Source: Tilletiopsis washingtonensis (taxonomy: Eukaryota > Basidiomycota > Exobasidiomycetes > Entylomatales). Taken from it: DNA of 64,000 nt. Shown piece by piece: positions 1-12,287 of this stretch (positions are counted from its first letter, which is position 1; every line of letters starts with the position of its first letter). The DNA lies in assembly GCF_003144115.1 (NCBI RefSeq), contig NW_020312001.1, positions 98,955 to 162,954 of the forward strand. Reading direction: 5' to 3'. The notes under the pieces were generated by a model. That model ran no database searches and was not told where the DNA came from. It was given only the letters and a program-made list of their open reading frames with translations. A program made the position numbers and the translations under genes.

Positions 1-2654
1 GATGAAGCGCACATTGCGGCGCAGGGCTGCCGCCTCAACGAGCACGTCTTGCCGCAGGCGCTGCAGCTCGAGTGTCTCGAGGCGCCGCAGCTCGGCCTCC
101 ATGCGGGTGAGGCGTGAGCCGATCTGCGTCCAGTCGGGATGGTAGAAGGTGCGCGTGGTGCGGCCGCGGTAGGCAGGGTTCAGCTCAGCCTCGGGCTGCG
201 GGCCAGTCTTGCGCGCCCGAGCGGTGTCGTTGAAGTGCACCACGAAGCCTTGACCGAGCAGAAACTTGAGCGACACGCGATCGCCATAGCGCTCGCGCAA
301 AGTGTCCTCCAGCGTCCGCGCAGCGAGACGAAGCGATGTATACTCTGCTGTGGCCGCCGCAAGCGCCTTGGACGCACTGAGCTGTAGTCAGCAGGGAGGG
401 TCGTGGTGCGCAAGAGAGACGGGACACTCACCCAGGACGGATGAGATGCTCGAACGGCGCTCCCCAGTGCGTCGGCCGCTCCACCACCGCGTCCTTTCCT
501 GCGCGCTTGCGGCTCTTCGGAGGCGCGTCCTCGCCCACTGTATCGCGAGCAAGATCTCCGAGTACCTCCTCCTCCGTCTCGCGCGCCAGCGCCTCCTGAC
601 TGCGCATGCGCCGCTCCACGACAGCCTCGTCCATCGCCTCGACGAGCCGCGTGCCGAGCGCCGAGAGAGAGCGAAAACGCGAGATCATGGTACGCAGCGG
701 CGCCCAGCCGTCTTCTGCGTCCGCGCCACCGTCGGCTTCCTGCCGCAGCAGCTCGACGACGCGCTCGCACATGACGATAAAGTCGCGGACTTCGAGCAGG
801 TCCTGCTCGTCGTTGCGGCCCGTCGAGATGCGCTGCAGGCCGCGCGACACATCGCCTGCGCCGCGCCGCAGCAAGAGGCGCAGATCCTCGCGCAGGAAGG
901 TATGCGAGAGGAAGAGCGCCACAAGTGCTTGCCGACGGTGAATAACGTCGAGTGAGGTACTCGGCGCCGCTGCAGAAGTGGTCAGCCGACGGTCACGCGA
1001 GCATGTGCGGCCAACACTCACTCAGCCACTGTCCCAGCAGCCGAGCGCCGCCCTTGGTGACGGTGCGGCGCACGACGGAGAGCAGGCTGCCGCGCGTGCC
1101 GCCGCCCTCTCGCATGCCCTCGCGGATCTCGAGCGCAGCCAGCGTGTTGGCGTCGATGAGCATGCTCTCCTCGCGCTCCCGATGCGTCGGGCCATCGCGC
1201 GCAATAGCCTCGACACCGCCGCTGGGCAAGCTCAGAAGGCGCGCCCGCAGATGTTCCGTGAGGTGCGCAACGGCAATCTTTTCGGCGTCGACGGCATGGC
1301 TGTCGATGGCGGCCGGTGCGCAGAGCGAGACATGCACGAGACGGCGGTCGACGGCCTCCCACAGCGGGCTGCCGTCCGGCTCGAGAAATTCGCCCAGCTG
1401 CACAGCAGCAGCACTGCCAGCCGCGTGCTCGGACTGACGCAGGCCGCGGTCAAAGGCGCCGCTCGCGAGCACGATCTCCGAGGGCCCGATGCGCGCCACT
1501 TCATCGCGCAGGCTCTCCGCGTCCGGGCAGGTCGTCGTGAAGAAGTCGGCTGTGCTGACGTCAAGCCAGGCGAGGCCGATGCCGACGGGCGTCTTGGCGA
1601 CGGCGAGAATCCAATTGCTGCTGAACGGATCGAGGAAGCGCTCGTCGATGAGCGTGCCGGGACTGACGACGCGCGTGACGCGCCGGGTGATCTGCACCTC
1701 CTCGTTGAGTCGTCGTCTTGCAGCAGCTGTGGCGCCTTCGGCCGCACTGGATACCTCGCGGAACTCGTCGCAGATGGCCACGAGCCGGCCATGGTCCTGC
1801 ACCAAGAGCTTGAGATACTTTTCCAGCTGCCCGAGCGGAAAGCCGGCCATGGGCACGGTGCGCCCGCCCCAGGAGCGTGACGCCAGCTTGATGCCGAGCA
1901 ACGCCGCGAGCGGCGGAGCCTGATCGAAGTATGACTGCGACCCAGAAGTCTCAGCGCCGGACAGCAGGTGACTGAGGGAGGGAGCGAGCTCTCACCTCGT
2001 AGAAGCCGCCCACGCGCGTCAGCAGCAGGCACGACGGGAAGCTCGCCAAGTTCCGGAGCACGTCCTTGGCCAGCGGCGGCCATGGCTGTCCTTGCGCTGT
2101 GCCAGTGCATCAGCGAGTGCCGCGGTGGGAGGACAGGGAGGGCCACACTCACGTCCTAGCTGGTCGATCATCGGCACCTCTTCTGGCGGCAGCTCGGCCG
2201 GATCCTCGAGCATGCCTGGCCCGCCGCCCGGCTCTGCCGAAGCGTCCATCGCCTCAGCACCCAGATGACTGTCCATCAGACTCGGCGGTATTGATGCGTC
2301 CAGCCGCTGCGTGCCAGTGGGGCCCGATCCCGCCAGCTGTGCTGCCTCGCTGTGCGCGGTGGCCGCGGGTATCGGCTTCTTGCCTGCGCTGGCTGCACGT
2401 CGCGTTCGCTTGGGCGCCGCACCGACCGGCTGCCACGGCGGCAGCGGCGCAGCGCCATCGAATGCGACAGGCAGCTCGTCGTAGCGCTTCTTCTCGCGCG
2501 TCACACCGCAGCGTGCCGAGACCGCGAGCGAGCGTGCGGGCGCCGCACCCATGAGCACGCGCCGGCGGCATGCCGCCGCCCACGCTGGCAGCCGCCGGGC
2601 CGAGGAGGACGCCAGCAGCACAGCGGCAAGCGGCGCACTCGAGTGCTGCAGCAT
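1..2654 (-). CDS. MSH1: Mitochondrial DNA mismatch-repair MutS homolog MSH1 (partial, C-terminal ATPase outside window)
   Basis: MutS-family protein. Msh1 maintains mitochondrial DNA by mismatch recognition. The start is the ATG at 2654. The first exon (2153-2654) gives an Ala/Arg-rich N terminus that looks like a mitochondrial presequence. Exon 2 (1996-2090) encodes the mismatch-binding entry with [10 protein letters not shown]. Exon 3 (from 1934 down) continues [18 protein letters not shown] and then [14 protein letters not shown], which is MutS domain I. Next come the connector and the core/lever region, with GARLLGQWL spliced to [20 protein letters not shown], a classic MutS domain III junction. 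The leftmost exon holds the clamp region ([11 protein letters not shown]) and runs off position 1, so the Walker ATPase is not in the window. The frame is open in every exon and the splice sites are GT-AG. MSH1 is preferred over other MSH paralogs because of the N-terminal extension and the RVGGFYE block. Confidence 0.88.
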
Positions 2655-2919
2655 AGCTGCGGCTGTGCAAGATGTGCGGGAAGAGCGCAGAGAAAAGGGG
2701 TGTGGTGGGAGGGAAGAGAGGCGAATCCGGGGGGACGCGGGGCTTCATGAAGCGCGAAACGCGCGCGCTTTCTTCTCGCGCGGAATCGGGAGCGGCTGTC
2801 CTGCGGCCCGATGCTGATGAGCGCACATTCGAGTGTCAAGCAGCGTCCTCTCCAGCACTCAGTGGCCTGTGAGGCTACTCGACGAGGTGGCAGGTCTATT
2901 GCATTGCAGTTTCTGTGTT

Positions 2920-4514
2920 CTAGAGCTGCTTCTTTGCCCAGCTCGCCAGAGCGCCAACGCCCTTCTTGGCATACTCGCGCGCTCTGTCCTTCGGCTCCTT
3001 GCCTCCTCCTCCATAGTGCTCCTTCGGCAGCGGACACGGCTTGCCACCCTGGTCGTCATCCTCCGCCTCAGCGCCGAGGCGTAAGCGCTTGTTCAGCTGC
3101 GGCCGGCCAGGCAAGATCGGCGTGCCGTCGTTGCCCCATTCGAGACGATGCACACACATGTGTCGCGGGCCCTCGAAGTGCGTCAGCGAGTGGAATACGA
3201 GGAAGTCGTGCCCCTCAACGCCGCGCACGATGCACTGGCCGCCCGGACCCAGCACGCCGCGCTGCTCGTCGGTCCAGAGGAAGGGGTGGTCTGAGGCTTT
3301 GTAGGGCCCGAACATCGACGAGGACTTGGCGTAGCCGATCGCGTAGCCGCCTGTTGTGAAGGTGCCGGAGGAGTAGAAGAGGGTGTACGTACGGCTCGGC
3401 GCGTGGTACGTGAGATACGGGCCCTCGAGGAGGCCGTGCTGCCACTCCATCGTCGGCGCAAGCAGCGGCTTGCGCGGGCCCTCCTACAGTGGGTTGAGCA
3501 TCGATCAGCATGGTCTCAATCGAATACAACCCCGCAACATGCGCTCACGAAGCGCAGGCCATCCTCGGTCAGCGGCTGGATCCAGAGCTGTGTCTTCTTC
3601 GTGTACATCTGTCCGTCCTCGTCGTTCTTGTACACGAGGTAGCGCTTGCCGTTCTCCTGCGGGTTCTCAAACGGCTGGACGGCAGTAGTGTGAGCGCGCG
3701 TACGAGCCTTCAGAGAAGACACGACGCACCTGCGCATCGAGAGAGCCGCTGGGCTGACGGAAGTCGAAGAGTCAGCAAGAGCGTATCAAAATCTCCGGAT
3801 TCTGGCAGACTAACGATGTCGACGAGCGGGCCATCTCCAACCAGCTTGAAGGGGCCCAGTGGACTCTCGGCTGAACGCATTGGGAGTGCATCAGCAGGGC
3901 GTCACATCGGAGCAAGGGACACGCGCGACCACGCACAGTATGCAGTGCAGATGCCCTGTCCGTCGATCGCCTTGATGCCGCACGTCGTGTACATCAGATA
4001 GCCTGGTCGTCCGCCCGGTGCGCGAATTACCTACTCGGAGCCCATCAGCCTCGGATCTGCACAGACAGCACAGAGTTCCTCGTGCTGCTGGCCGGTGGCC
4101 CTATCAGTATCCCGAGCCGCACTCACCTCAGGCGCCCACCACCAGCCGCCCTCGCGGATCCAGTCGGGAAACGGACCGGGCAGCGCGTCCTCGTGGTCAG
4201 AGTCCCAGGAGCAAAAGTCCTTAGAGCTGAACACCTGGATGCTGCGGCAGCGAAGCGTGAGCCTCTGCGGCAGCACCAAACGGACGTAGCGCCGCAGGTG
4301 GGGCCTCAGAGAGCATGCACGCACTTCTTGCCGTTGCCATTCGTGGCGTACGCGTACCACGTGCTGCTGGCCTCGTCGTAGAAGACGCCTGGGTCAGGCG
4401 AGTCGACGGGAATGACCGCTGGGAAGCAGGCCGAGATGAGCTGAAAGTGCGAGAGCAGCCGGGAGAGCAGTGTCACGCACGGTTCTGGTAGCCGAGATGC
4501 TCGTGTGCGGGCAT
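2920..4514 (-). CDS. Glycoside hydrolase family 43 protein
   Basis: Five-bladed beta-propeller glycosidase of family GH43 (arabinanase/xylosidase-like), predicted to cleave arabinose- or xylose-containing glycans. The start at 4514 gives MPAHEHLGYQN, which splices to PVIPVDSPDPGVFYD, the usual GH43 opening with the catalytic-base Asp in the PDPG block. Later exons show SSKDFCSWDSDHEDALP and WWWAPEV, another family hallmark. They also show GLLEGPYL, where the Glu in EGP is the expected general acid, followed by TLFYSSGTFTTGGYAIGYA. The last exon ends with a basic tail and a stop at 2920. There are at least four short introns. No signal peptide is visible at this start, so the enzyme may be cytoplasmic or the true N terminus may lie in an unseen exon. 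The exact substrate cannot be told from sequence. Confidence 0.85.
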
Positions 4515-5192
4515 GCTGGATGCAGAGAGCGAGGCGAGGTTGAATGTGGTGGTGGGATGGGAAGAGGAGGAGTAGGCGCGGACTGCCAACAGGGGCCCGC
4601 CCGCGACGCCAGGCCCGTGGTGCCAAATCGGGCTCAGCTCTGACGCACGCCGTGCTGCCGCGCCTCTCCTCCTCCGCATCCCGGCGTGCAGCTAGCACCT
4701 CTTTCTCTCCTCTCAGAGCAATTATGACGCCCTCATTCCAGTCTGCGACCTCTGCGGCCGCGCAAAGTGGACGTAGCACGTCAGCGAGGAACGCATCCGC
4801 CCAAAAAGGGGAGAAGGTGCACCTCCACATCAGCCGCGCGGCGCGCTCCGTGCTGGCCCGTGCACTCTTCGCCGCCTCGAGACGCTCCTCGCCCGGCCGC
4901 TGCTCGCCGTCCTCTTGCCGCTGGAGAAAGACTTTTGCTGCCGAAAAGGAGAGGATCTCATGGGGGTGACAATGCTGCAAGCATGACGGAGTGTGGCTGT
5001 GACAGGAGGGCACGGCGATCTGCGGTCAACGCGCTGCGCGTCTGCGGTACGCAATGGCGCAACCGGCTCGACGTGCTTCGGTGACGTCGAGCCAGATCTC
5101 GGCGACTGAGGCTTCCCGCTCGTCGGCCTACTTGAGCAGCGGCCTCCCGCCTTTTCCCTTCACGCACCCACATCCACACAGCTCCAGCAAAC

Positions 5193-6172
5193 ATGACCAC
5201 GCCTCTCAAGTTCTTCATCATCGGCGGGCACGGCAAGGTTGCTCTCTCCCTGACCTCTCAGGCGCTTGCGCGCGGCCATTCCGTCGTGTCGCAGATCCGG
5301 CAGAAGGCGCACATCAGCGACCTGCCCGAGGGCACGCAGCCGCTGGTGGAGAGCATCGAGGAGACGGAGCAGGCACGCCTCATGCAGCTCCTCGACGAGC
5401 ACCAGCCCAACGTCGTCGTCTTCGCTGCCGGCGCCGGAGGCAAGGGCGGAGAGGAACGCACGTGGGCCGTCGATCGCGATGCGGCGATCCGGGTGAGTGG
5501 CGCCAGAGCGGAGATGCAGAGCAGAGAAAGCAGCTGCGGCGGTGGCGGGACCAGCTTGCCTCCTATTCACGCGCTGATCACCTCTCACGCAAAGGTCTTC
5601 GATGCCCTAGAGCACTCCAAGCTCGCCAGCTCGGCCTCCTTCCGCCGCCTGCTCGTCGTCTCGGCCATCGACGTGCGTGGCGCGGACAAGAGCGCGCCGG
5701 AGTGGTATGGCGACAAGGAGTGAGTTTGCGGCGCACGAGAGGTGCCCGAGGCATGGGTTCTGACAGAGCTTGCTGCAGCTTCGAGACGGCGAAGCGCATG
5801 CGTGATGTTCTGGGCACGTACATGGTACGTCGTGCCTCGACCCTCGTCTGGTTCTCTGCTCATTCCTCTGCACAGGCGGCAAAGCACGCCGCCGACGTCT
5901 CGCTCTCCACGCGCACGTCGTTCCCGTGGCTCGTGCTGCGTCCGTCTCGTCTGCTCGACGACCCCGGCACGGCGCGTGTCTCCCTCGCGGCACACACGAC
6001 GATCTCGGAGCCCGTGCGCCGCGAGGATGTGGCGCATACGCTGCTGCAGCTCGCAGAGCTCGAGAAGGGCAAGGGTGACGGCCAGATGTGGAACTTAACG
6101 CAGGGAGAAACAGAGATCGGAGCGGCGGTCAAGGAGGCGGCGGAGCGTAACAGGACGGACTGGGTCGGCTAG
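5193..6172 (+). CDS. NAD(P)-binding atypical SDR / NmrA-like protein
   Basis: Small Rossmann-fold protein of the atypical short-chain dehydrogenase (NmrA / YwnB-like) class. The N terminus MTTPLKFFIIGGHGKVA carries a glycine-rich dinucleotide motif (GGHGKVA). NVVVFAAGAGG and RRLLVVSAIDVRG follow as the expected strands, and FPWLVLRPSRLLDD with EPVRREDVAHTLLQL are conserved in this class. Splicing is clean: exon 1 ends at 5492, exon 2 resumes with VFDALEH, exon 3 joins GDK to DFETAKRMRD, and exon 4 begins with AAKHAADVSL. The stop is at 6170-6172. Relatives range from regulators to oxidoreductases acting on unknown substrates, so no reaction is assigned. Confidence 0.85.
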
Positions 6173-6920
6173 AGGCTGCTCGTCACCGCTGCGAGGCAAT
6201 GAGATGCATCGAGATCGCAGGCTGTAGAAGGCACTCGAGCTGCCTGCCGTGAGGACCGCTGCGGTGAATAGCGATCTCTGAGGAGCACGGAACGCGAGAT
6301 CCGAGGCGGGCAAGATGAGGTTTGGCATGCGGGGGCAGGGGCGTCTCCACCTCCGCTCTGACGCTGCCCGCCGCACCGCTGCTCAGGAGGCAGCTGCCGC
6401 AGCCATCGGTTCTTCGTGCGCGCACGTCGCATGTGGCCCGAATTGGGCTTCCAGAGGGGCAATCGTGTGCCTTGATCAGGGAGTTCATCCGGCCATCAAG
6501 AATCAACTCTCGGGCCGACGTTCCCGGGCGCGCTAGCTCGTTCCCCATTCCGCGCCGCACCCCGCCATAAGAAGCGGGCCGTGCGCTGTGCGCGTTCTTC
6601 CGCTCCACACCCTCTCCACGTCCGCCTTCCCTCCGCTTGCGCCTGCCCGTCTCCCCGCTCTCGTCCTGCTTCTGCCGCTCTTGCACTCGCGGCGTGCGCT
6701 GCAACAGCTCGGCCGGCGTCTGGCACCGCAGCTTGTTGCACAGCGCTCCTCCGAGCAGCCGGCGCGCGCCTCTTGCTTGCGTGCAGCTTGCCGAGGCTCG
6801 CGAGCGCGCCTCACAAGCGCCGCTCAGGTCCCCTCTGCTCTTTCGCTCCGTCACGACACTCTCCCTGCTTCATCCCCACGAGCCTTCGCCCCACTACCTC
6901 TGCGCCACGCCTCGCCCACC
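6173..6920. other. Intergenic region upstream of the biotin ligase gene
   Basis: This 748-nt stretch lies between the SDR stop and the biotin ligase start. Open frames here are the low-complexity Arg/Ala kind that GC-rich DNA throws up on both strands. I see no conserved motif or plausible exon chain. It probably holds the 3' UTR of the SDR gene and the promoter of the ligase. Confidence 0.5.
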
Positions 6921-9511
6921 ATGTCCAACGTGCTCGTCTACTCGGGGCCCGGCGTCTCGTCGTCGGCGCTGCAGCACACGCTCGGCACGCTGCGGCGCCT
7001 GCTGCCGTCGTACGATGTGCAAGCCGTCGATGCTCGGGCGCTGGCATGCGATCCCTGGGCCGCCACGACTGCACTGCTGGTGCTGCCTGGCGGGCGCGAC
7101 CTGCCGTACGTCGCATCACTGGGCGAGGCACAGCGCCCACCGCATGCGCCCGCCTCGGCGGCCGTGCGGGCCGACGAGCGCATACACGCCTACGTCTCTG
7201 GCGGCGGCCGCTTCCTCGGCATCTGCGCTGGCGCCTACTTCGCCTCTGCACAGGTCGTCTTTCAACGCGACACGCCGCTCGAGGTCGTCGGCGCCCGCCC
7301 GGCACTGCGCTTCTTTCCCGGCGAGTGCCGCGGCACCGCCTACCCGGGCTTCGTGTACGAGTCCGACGCCGGCGCTCGCCTCGCGCGCCTGGCGCTGCCC
7401 GACGGCGGCGCATGGACGTGTGCGTACAACGGCGGCGGCGCCTTTCTCGATGCCGAGGCATACGCCGCACAGGGCGTTGAGGTGCTGGCGCGCTATCCGC
7501 CCGCCGACGCCGCCCTGGCGCCCGGCTATGCGGGCCAGGCAGCGGCAGTCCGCTGTGCCGTCGGCGCCGGCGTGGCGCTGCTCTTTGGCACGCACCCCGA
7601 GTTCCCTTTGCAGCGCGATGCCCGCAGCGTGCGCGAGAGCGGCGCACCCGAGACGGTGCCGCCGACAGACGCCGAGCTGCGGCAGCTCGACGAGGAGCGT
7701 CTGGCGCGCCTGGCCGCATTGCTGCGCGACACCGGTCTTGAGGCGACATCGCCGCACGTCCCATCGCTCGACTCGGCGCCGCTTTCGCAGTGGGGCGTGC
7801 CGCGCCTGACGCCGCTCTTTTGGCTCTCGAGCATCCCGGACGGCATGGGCGAGCTGCTGGCGCTGCAGAGCTCGAGCGCCCGTCCAGCGTTGACCGATAT
7901 GCCCAGTCTGTTCGGGCCCGACGCGCCCGACGACTCGGGAGCGCCCCTCGCAGAGTCCTTCTTCTTGGCACAAGTCGACCAGAACGACACGTTCATCCTC
8001 TATTCGGGCGTCGGCACGAGTCGGAGCATCACGCGTGCAATGGCCGAAGCAGACTACTCGCCCTACCTCGAGGTTGTCTCCTCGGGCGCAGCAGGAGGCT
8101 CGAATGGCAACGAAGCAGAAGCTCGGGCGCACGATGCGACGGAAGTCAACCTGCATCGTGTGCCCAAGTACGTGCTCGCCTTTCCCGGCGTGCCCGATGC
8201 AGCCAAGGGCTCGCTCGTCGCCACGTCGTCGGTGCTGCCCGACCGCAGCCTCACGCCGCACTTCGACATGGTCGCCGCTATGCGTCATCTCGCCGCAGCA
8301 CGCGAGCGTCTGACACATGGCGCACTCGCAAGCCTGAAGCCGAAGTCAGGGTCGGGAGGATGGCCGGTCGAGGAAGCGGAGGAGCGGATAGGCCACACGA
8401 TTATGTACGGCGAGGTGGTGACGAGTACGCAGACGCTGCTGGACAAGTGCGTACATTCCTGATCTGGTCGTGAAGATCATTGCGCTGACACCGCTCTCTT
8501 GCGCCCAGGAACCCGGGCTTTCTCAAGTGTGCTCCGTCCGGCCTGACGATTCTCGCCACGCAGCAAGTCTCGGGCCGCGGGCGCGGCAAGAACGCCTGGA
8601 TCTCGCCGCGCGGCTGTCTGCAGTTCTCGACGGTGCTGGAGCTGCCGCTGAGTTGCGCCTCCGGGCTCGTCTTCGTGCAGTACCTCGCCGCGCTCGCCAT
8701 CGTCGAAGCTGTGCGGCATGGGCTCGGCGAAGAGTATGCGCCCGTCGGCAGACGACTGCGCATCAAATGGCCGAACGACGTGTATGCCGAGGTGGGCAGC
8801 GCCGAGGAAGAGCAGGGCGCAAGACAAAGGACGGGCACGTTCGTCCACGCGGGCAAGCGATGGGCCAAGCTCGCCGGCGTGCTCGTGAACAGCTCATTCT
8901 CCGGGGGCAAGGAGTTCCGCCTCGTGGTCGGTGCGTTCGGCCTCTTCCCTCGCTGGCTTTTCGTTGCTGACCTCTGCGTACAGGCTGTGGCATCAACTGT
9001 CTCAATGCACGTCCCACCACGTCAATCTCCGACGTCATCGCCCTACACAACTCGACGCTTCCGGCCGGCAGCGCTGCTCTGGCGCCCGTGTCGCAAGAAG
9101 CGCTCTCCGGTGCCGTGCTCGCGACGCTCGAGAAGCTCTGGCGCGTCTTTCTCGGCGGCAGCGGCAGCTTTGCGCCGTTCCGCGAGCGCTACGCCGCGGC
9201 CTGGCTGCACTCGGACCAGATTGCCTCGCTCGGTGATACGGCGCCGCCGACGCCGGTGCGCATTGTGGGCGTCACTAGCGACCATGGCACGCTGCGTGCA
9301 GTGCCAGTCGAGAGCGAGCTCACGAGCGAGAGCCCCGGCGCTTGGGGAGCGAGCGAGGGAGCGGATGCACAGCGAGGGCCGTGGATCGATCTGCAGCCCG
9401 ATGGCAACAGGTGCGTCGCATAGGGTGCACTCGTCTGCCCTTGAGCTGAGCCGTCTTTCCCCTGCTCTCAGCTTCTCGATGCTCGAGAACCTCATCCGCA
9501 GCAAGACATAG
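6921..9511 (+). CDS. BPL1: Biotin--protein ligase (holocarboxylase synthetase)
   Basis: Activates biotin with ATP and attaches it to acetyl-CoA carboxylase, pyruvate carboxylase and other biotin enzymes. The start at 6921 (MSNVLVYSGPGVS) matches the fungal family, whose N-terminal half is a glutamine-amidotransferase-like domain; GGRFLGICAGAYFAS is visible at about residues 94-108. Exon 1 ends at 8447. A 61-nt intron joins LDK to NPGFLK at 8509. Exon 2 carries the catalytic core: QVSGRGRGKNAW, the biotinyl-AMP motif GRGRGKNxW, and then RLRIKWPNDVYAE. A second intron near 8929-8986 joins LVVGA/VG to CGINCLN. A third, near 9411-9470, leads to the short C terminus FSMLENLIRSKT. The C-terminal domain is present, so the gene appears complete and functional. 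Confidence 0.93.
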
Positions 9512-9912
9512 CCCGCGCTAGCGACAGATGCGGCGCGAGCCGACGGCACCACCATCCGCCCTCTGCTTGGCCCTCTTGCCCCTTCACACTAATGCGAGCT
9601 CGCTGAGGCAACGGCTATGTCATTCCTTTTGCAGGCGAGCGTGCCGAGAGAGAGAAGCAAGCTAGAGGGAGGACGTGTGTGTCTGATGTGTGTGTGTGCG
9701 GTGGATGGAGTGGACGAGGGGGCAATGGGAGTGTGGTGTGGGGACTTGGTGATGGGGCGATGCAGTGGAGGGATTAACGTGGAGTGCGGTGGGGCGAGGG
9801 TCTGAGGAAGGAAGCCGGGCGCGCACACGGAAGCGCTAGAATAAAAGAGCTGGTGGCCCAGGGAGGAGAGTAAAGAAGTGAGGGACTGAAAGCGGACAGC
9901 GGCGACGCTTTC
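9512..9912. other. Convergent intergenic region
   Basis: A 401-nt gap between the converging 3' ends of the biotin ligase and HFI1 genes. It contains a GT-rich stretch around 9675-9705 and an AATAAA-like hexamer near 9840. No coding signal is seen. It probably holds two 3' UTRs. Confidence 0.45.
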
Positions 9913-12287
9913 TCAGTCGGCGAAGCCAGCGAGCAGCGCAACGGGGTCGGCAACATCGTACTGCGGCTCGCTGAGGTGCGCCCTTCTGCGCGCCTCCATC
10001 TCGTCCGACACGTCTCGCGGCGCCTCTTGCGGCTGCAAGCCATTGGGCTGCGAGCCCGACGGCAGTGGTGCCGGCGGCGGTGGAGGCGCAAGCGAGAGCC
10101 CACCCTTTGTCGGGCGTGGCTTGCGGCCGCTTGCCTCTGCCGCGTGCTGCTCCACGAGTGCCGGGCGATCAAAGAGGCCAAAGACGACGCTCTGATCGAT
10201 GATGTAGCGTGCACGCGCACCCATGCTGCCCTCGCCGCCCACGTCGGAGACCTTCGCCAGCGCCGCGTGGCGCGCTGCCGCCTGCATGATGGCCGTGTCG
10301 TTGCGTCCCGCAAGCGGCTCGGTGCGCTGAAAGGCGCGGGTAGCAGCGGTGACGTCCTCTTGCTCGTCGGCGGGCAGCAGCAGACGAGCAGCGGAGCTTT
10401 GACCCAACGGCTCGACGGCAGCATGCGGCGAGAGGGCCAGCAGAAAGTCAACGTCGCGGAGCCGCAGGCTGGGTGCACCCTGAGCACTGGCATGCTTGGC
10501 CGCCACCGCTGCCGCGGCCTTTGCGGCCGCCGAGCGCGGCGAGAGCAGCACACTGCCGTCCTGCATGCTGGTGTCGCCGTCGGCGTCGGCGTCGCCACTC
10601 GTGTCGTGGCCGTCGTCGGAGCCGTGGGCGTGCGAGGTGGGCGCGGTGCTGACAAACGAAATCATGCTGCTGTCTGCAGCACTGCATGTCGCCAGCGTGC
10701 TGGTGCCCGTGCGCGTCGAGAGGTCGGAGCGCATGTTGCGCAACGAGCGACTGGGACTCTGCGCTGCGGGCGCAGCGAGGAGGTTGGCGCGTGCGGCATA
10801 GTCGGATGAAGAAGGACCAGCGTGCTGCGTCTGCGCCTCCTCGTCCTCTTCCATCACCGACGGCGAGCGCGACAGACGCGCCTGGGCCTGCGCATATGCT
10901 GAGGCTGCGGCAGCCGCCACTGCTGCAGACGCAGACGCGGGTGGTGCTGGGCCTGACGTGCGGATGCCGTCGGCGCCGTGCGAGCGCACAGCGGCAATCA
11001 TGCTGCTTGCCACGTTCTGCAAGTGATTCTGAAGCAGCGCAGAATGAGGTCTCGATCAACGCTGTGCTCCTTGATGCAGCGTACGTCTCCTACTCACTTG
11101 CAGGGCCGCCAGCAAGAGCGCCGCCGCCTGTGGTGCCACGCCGCCAGGCAGCTCGTTCTCCACCGCCGCCAGCGTCATGGTGTCGAGCAGGCGGTCAACA
11201 TCCGGCAGCTCCTTTGCCTCGGCGCACAACGGCGCAGACAAGGCACGCGCCACCGCCTGCTGCGTGGCTGCAAGGCGAGCGCATCCAGCATCAGCACACC
11301 CGCCTGACCGCCACATTCGCCTGCACGTGGCAGCAGGGCGCCCACTCACAGACGCTCAGCTTTTCCCTGACGTCGCGCAGGCGCATCTCCGCCGACGCCG
11401 CCTCGGCGCGCCAGTCCGCACCACCGATCTCGGTGGTGGCTTCTCTCACGCGCCTCTTCTCCTCCTTTGCCCGCCGGCGTTCCTCTTCCTTGCGCTTCTT
11501 CTCGAGCATGTCTGCGCCGGCACCTGCCCAGCCCAGTGCTCCCATGACTGCAGCGCGCGGCGGCGGCTTTGCAGCGGCCTTCAGACGCGCTCGCTCCTTC
11601 TGCGGCATGCCGGCAATGAGGGCACGCAGACGCTTGCGCGGCGCAGAAGGGCCGGCTGCATCCTCTGAGTCGGAGCTTGGCGCTGTCGAAGCGAGACCGC
11701 CGCGTGCGCCAAGACCACGCTTGTTGCTCGACGGCAGGTGCACGTCGGGAGAGGCGTTGTAGATGATGCCGAGCAGCAGCGAGTTGTGCAGGTGCACTGC
11801 GGGGTCCGAGCGCGTGTCAGATGAGATCTCGAATAGAACGCAGGTGCAAAGGTTGGAGCGAATCATCCACCAGCCAAGTGCACCTGCCTCGACGCATAGC
11901 AGCGTGGATGCGAGCATAGCGCTCCACCGCCATGCTCGGCGCTGGGCGGCGCGGATGCCGACATTCGCCGGGCTCGTACCTTCCGGCCCTCCATCCGTGC
12001 GCCTGATGCTTCCTCGGGATGCGCTGCCGCACTCCACACTCACCCTGATCGCTGCGCAATGTGCCCTTGGCAACGCGCTCAAACTCCTCTCTGGCAATGC
12101 GTCCACCAAAGAAGTCGAGCATGGCGGCCCAGTAGCGCGCGCCGTGCGTGCCGAGCGCGGCGGCCAATTGCGCCTTGAGGGCATGTGTGTCGACGCGCGG
12201 CCGCAGCGGCGGTGGCGCCGCCGAGGCAGCGGAGGCGGGCAGAGCCGAGCCCGACGCCAGGGGCGCCGTGGCGGTGGAGTGCGCCAT
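9913..12287 (-). CDS. HFI1: SAGA complex subunit Hfi1/Ada1 (TADA1-like)
   Basis: Structural subunit of the SAGA histone acetyltransferase coactivator. In yeast its histone-fold region pairs with Taf12. The start at 12287 gives an Ala/Pro-rich leader, then VDTHALKAQLAAALG, RYWAAMLDFFGG and REEFERVAKGTL, which is the family's N-terminal helical block. After two introns comes VHLHNSLLLGIIYNASPDV, the second family signature. A basic segment (KRLRALIAGMPQKERARLK) and an EERRRAKEEKRR helix follow, then the histone-fold-like stretch with VDRLLDTMTLAAVENELPGGV and AALLLAALQ. The long last exon begins in QNVASSMIAAVRSHG. It has Ser/Ala-rich linkers, LRDVDFLLALSPHAA and SVVFGLFDRPAL near the C terminus, and a stop at 9913. 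Exact borders of the middle exons were not all fixed. Confidence 0.8.
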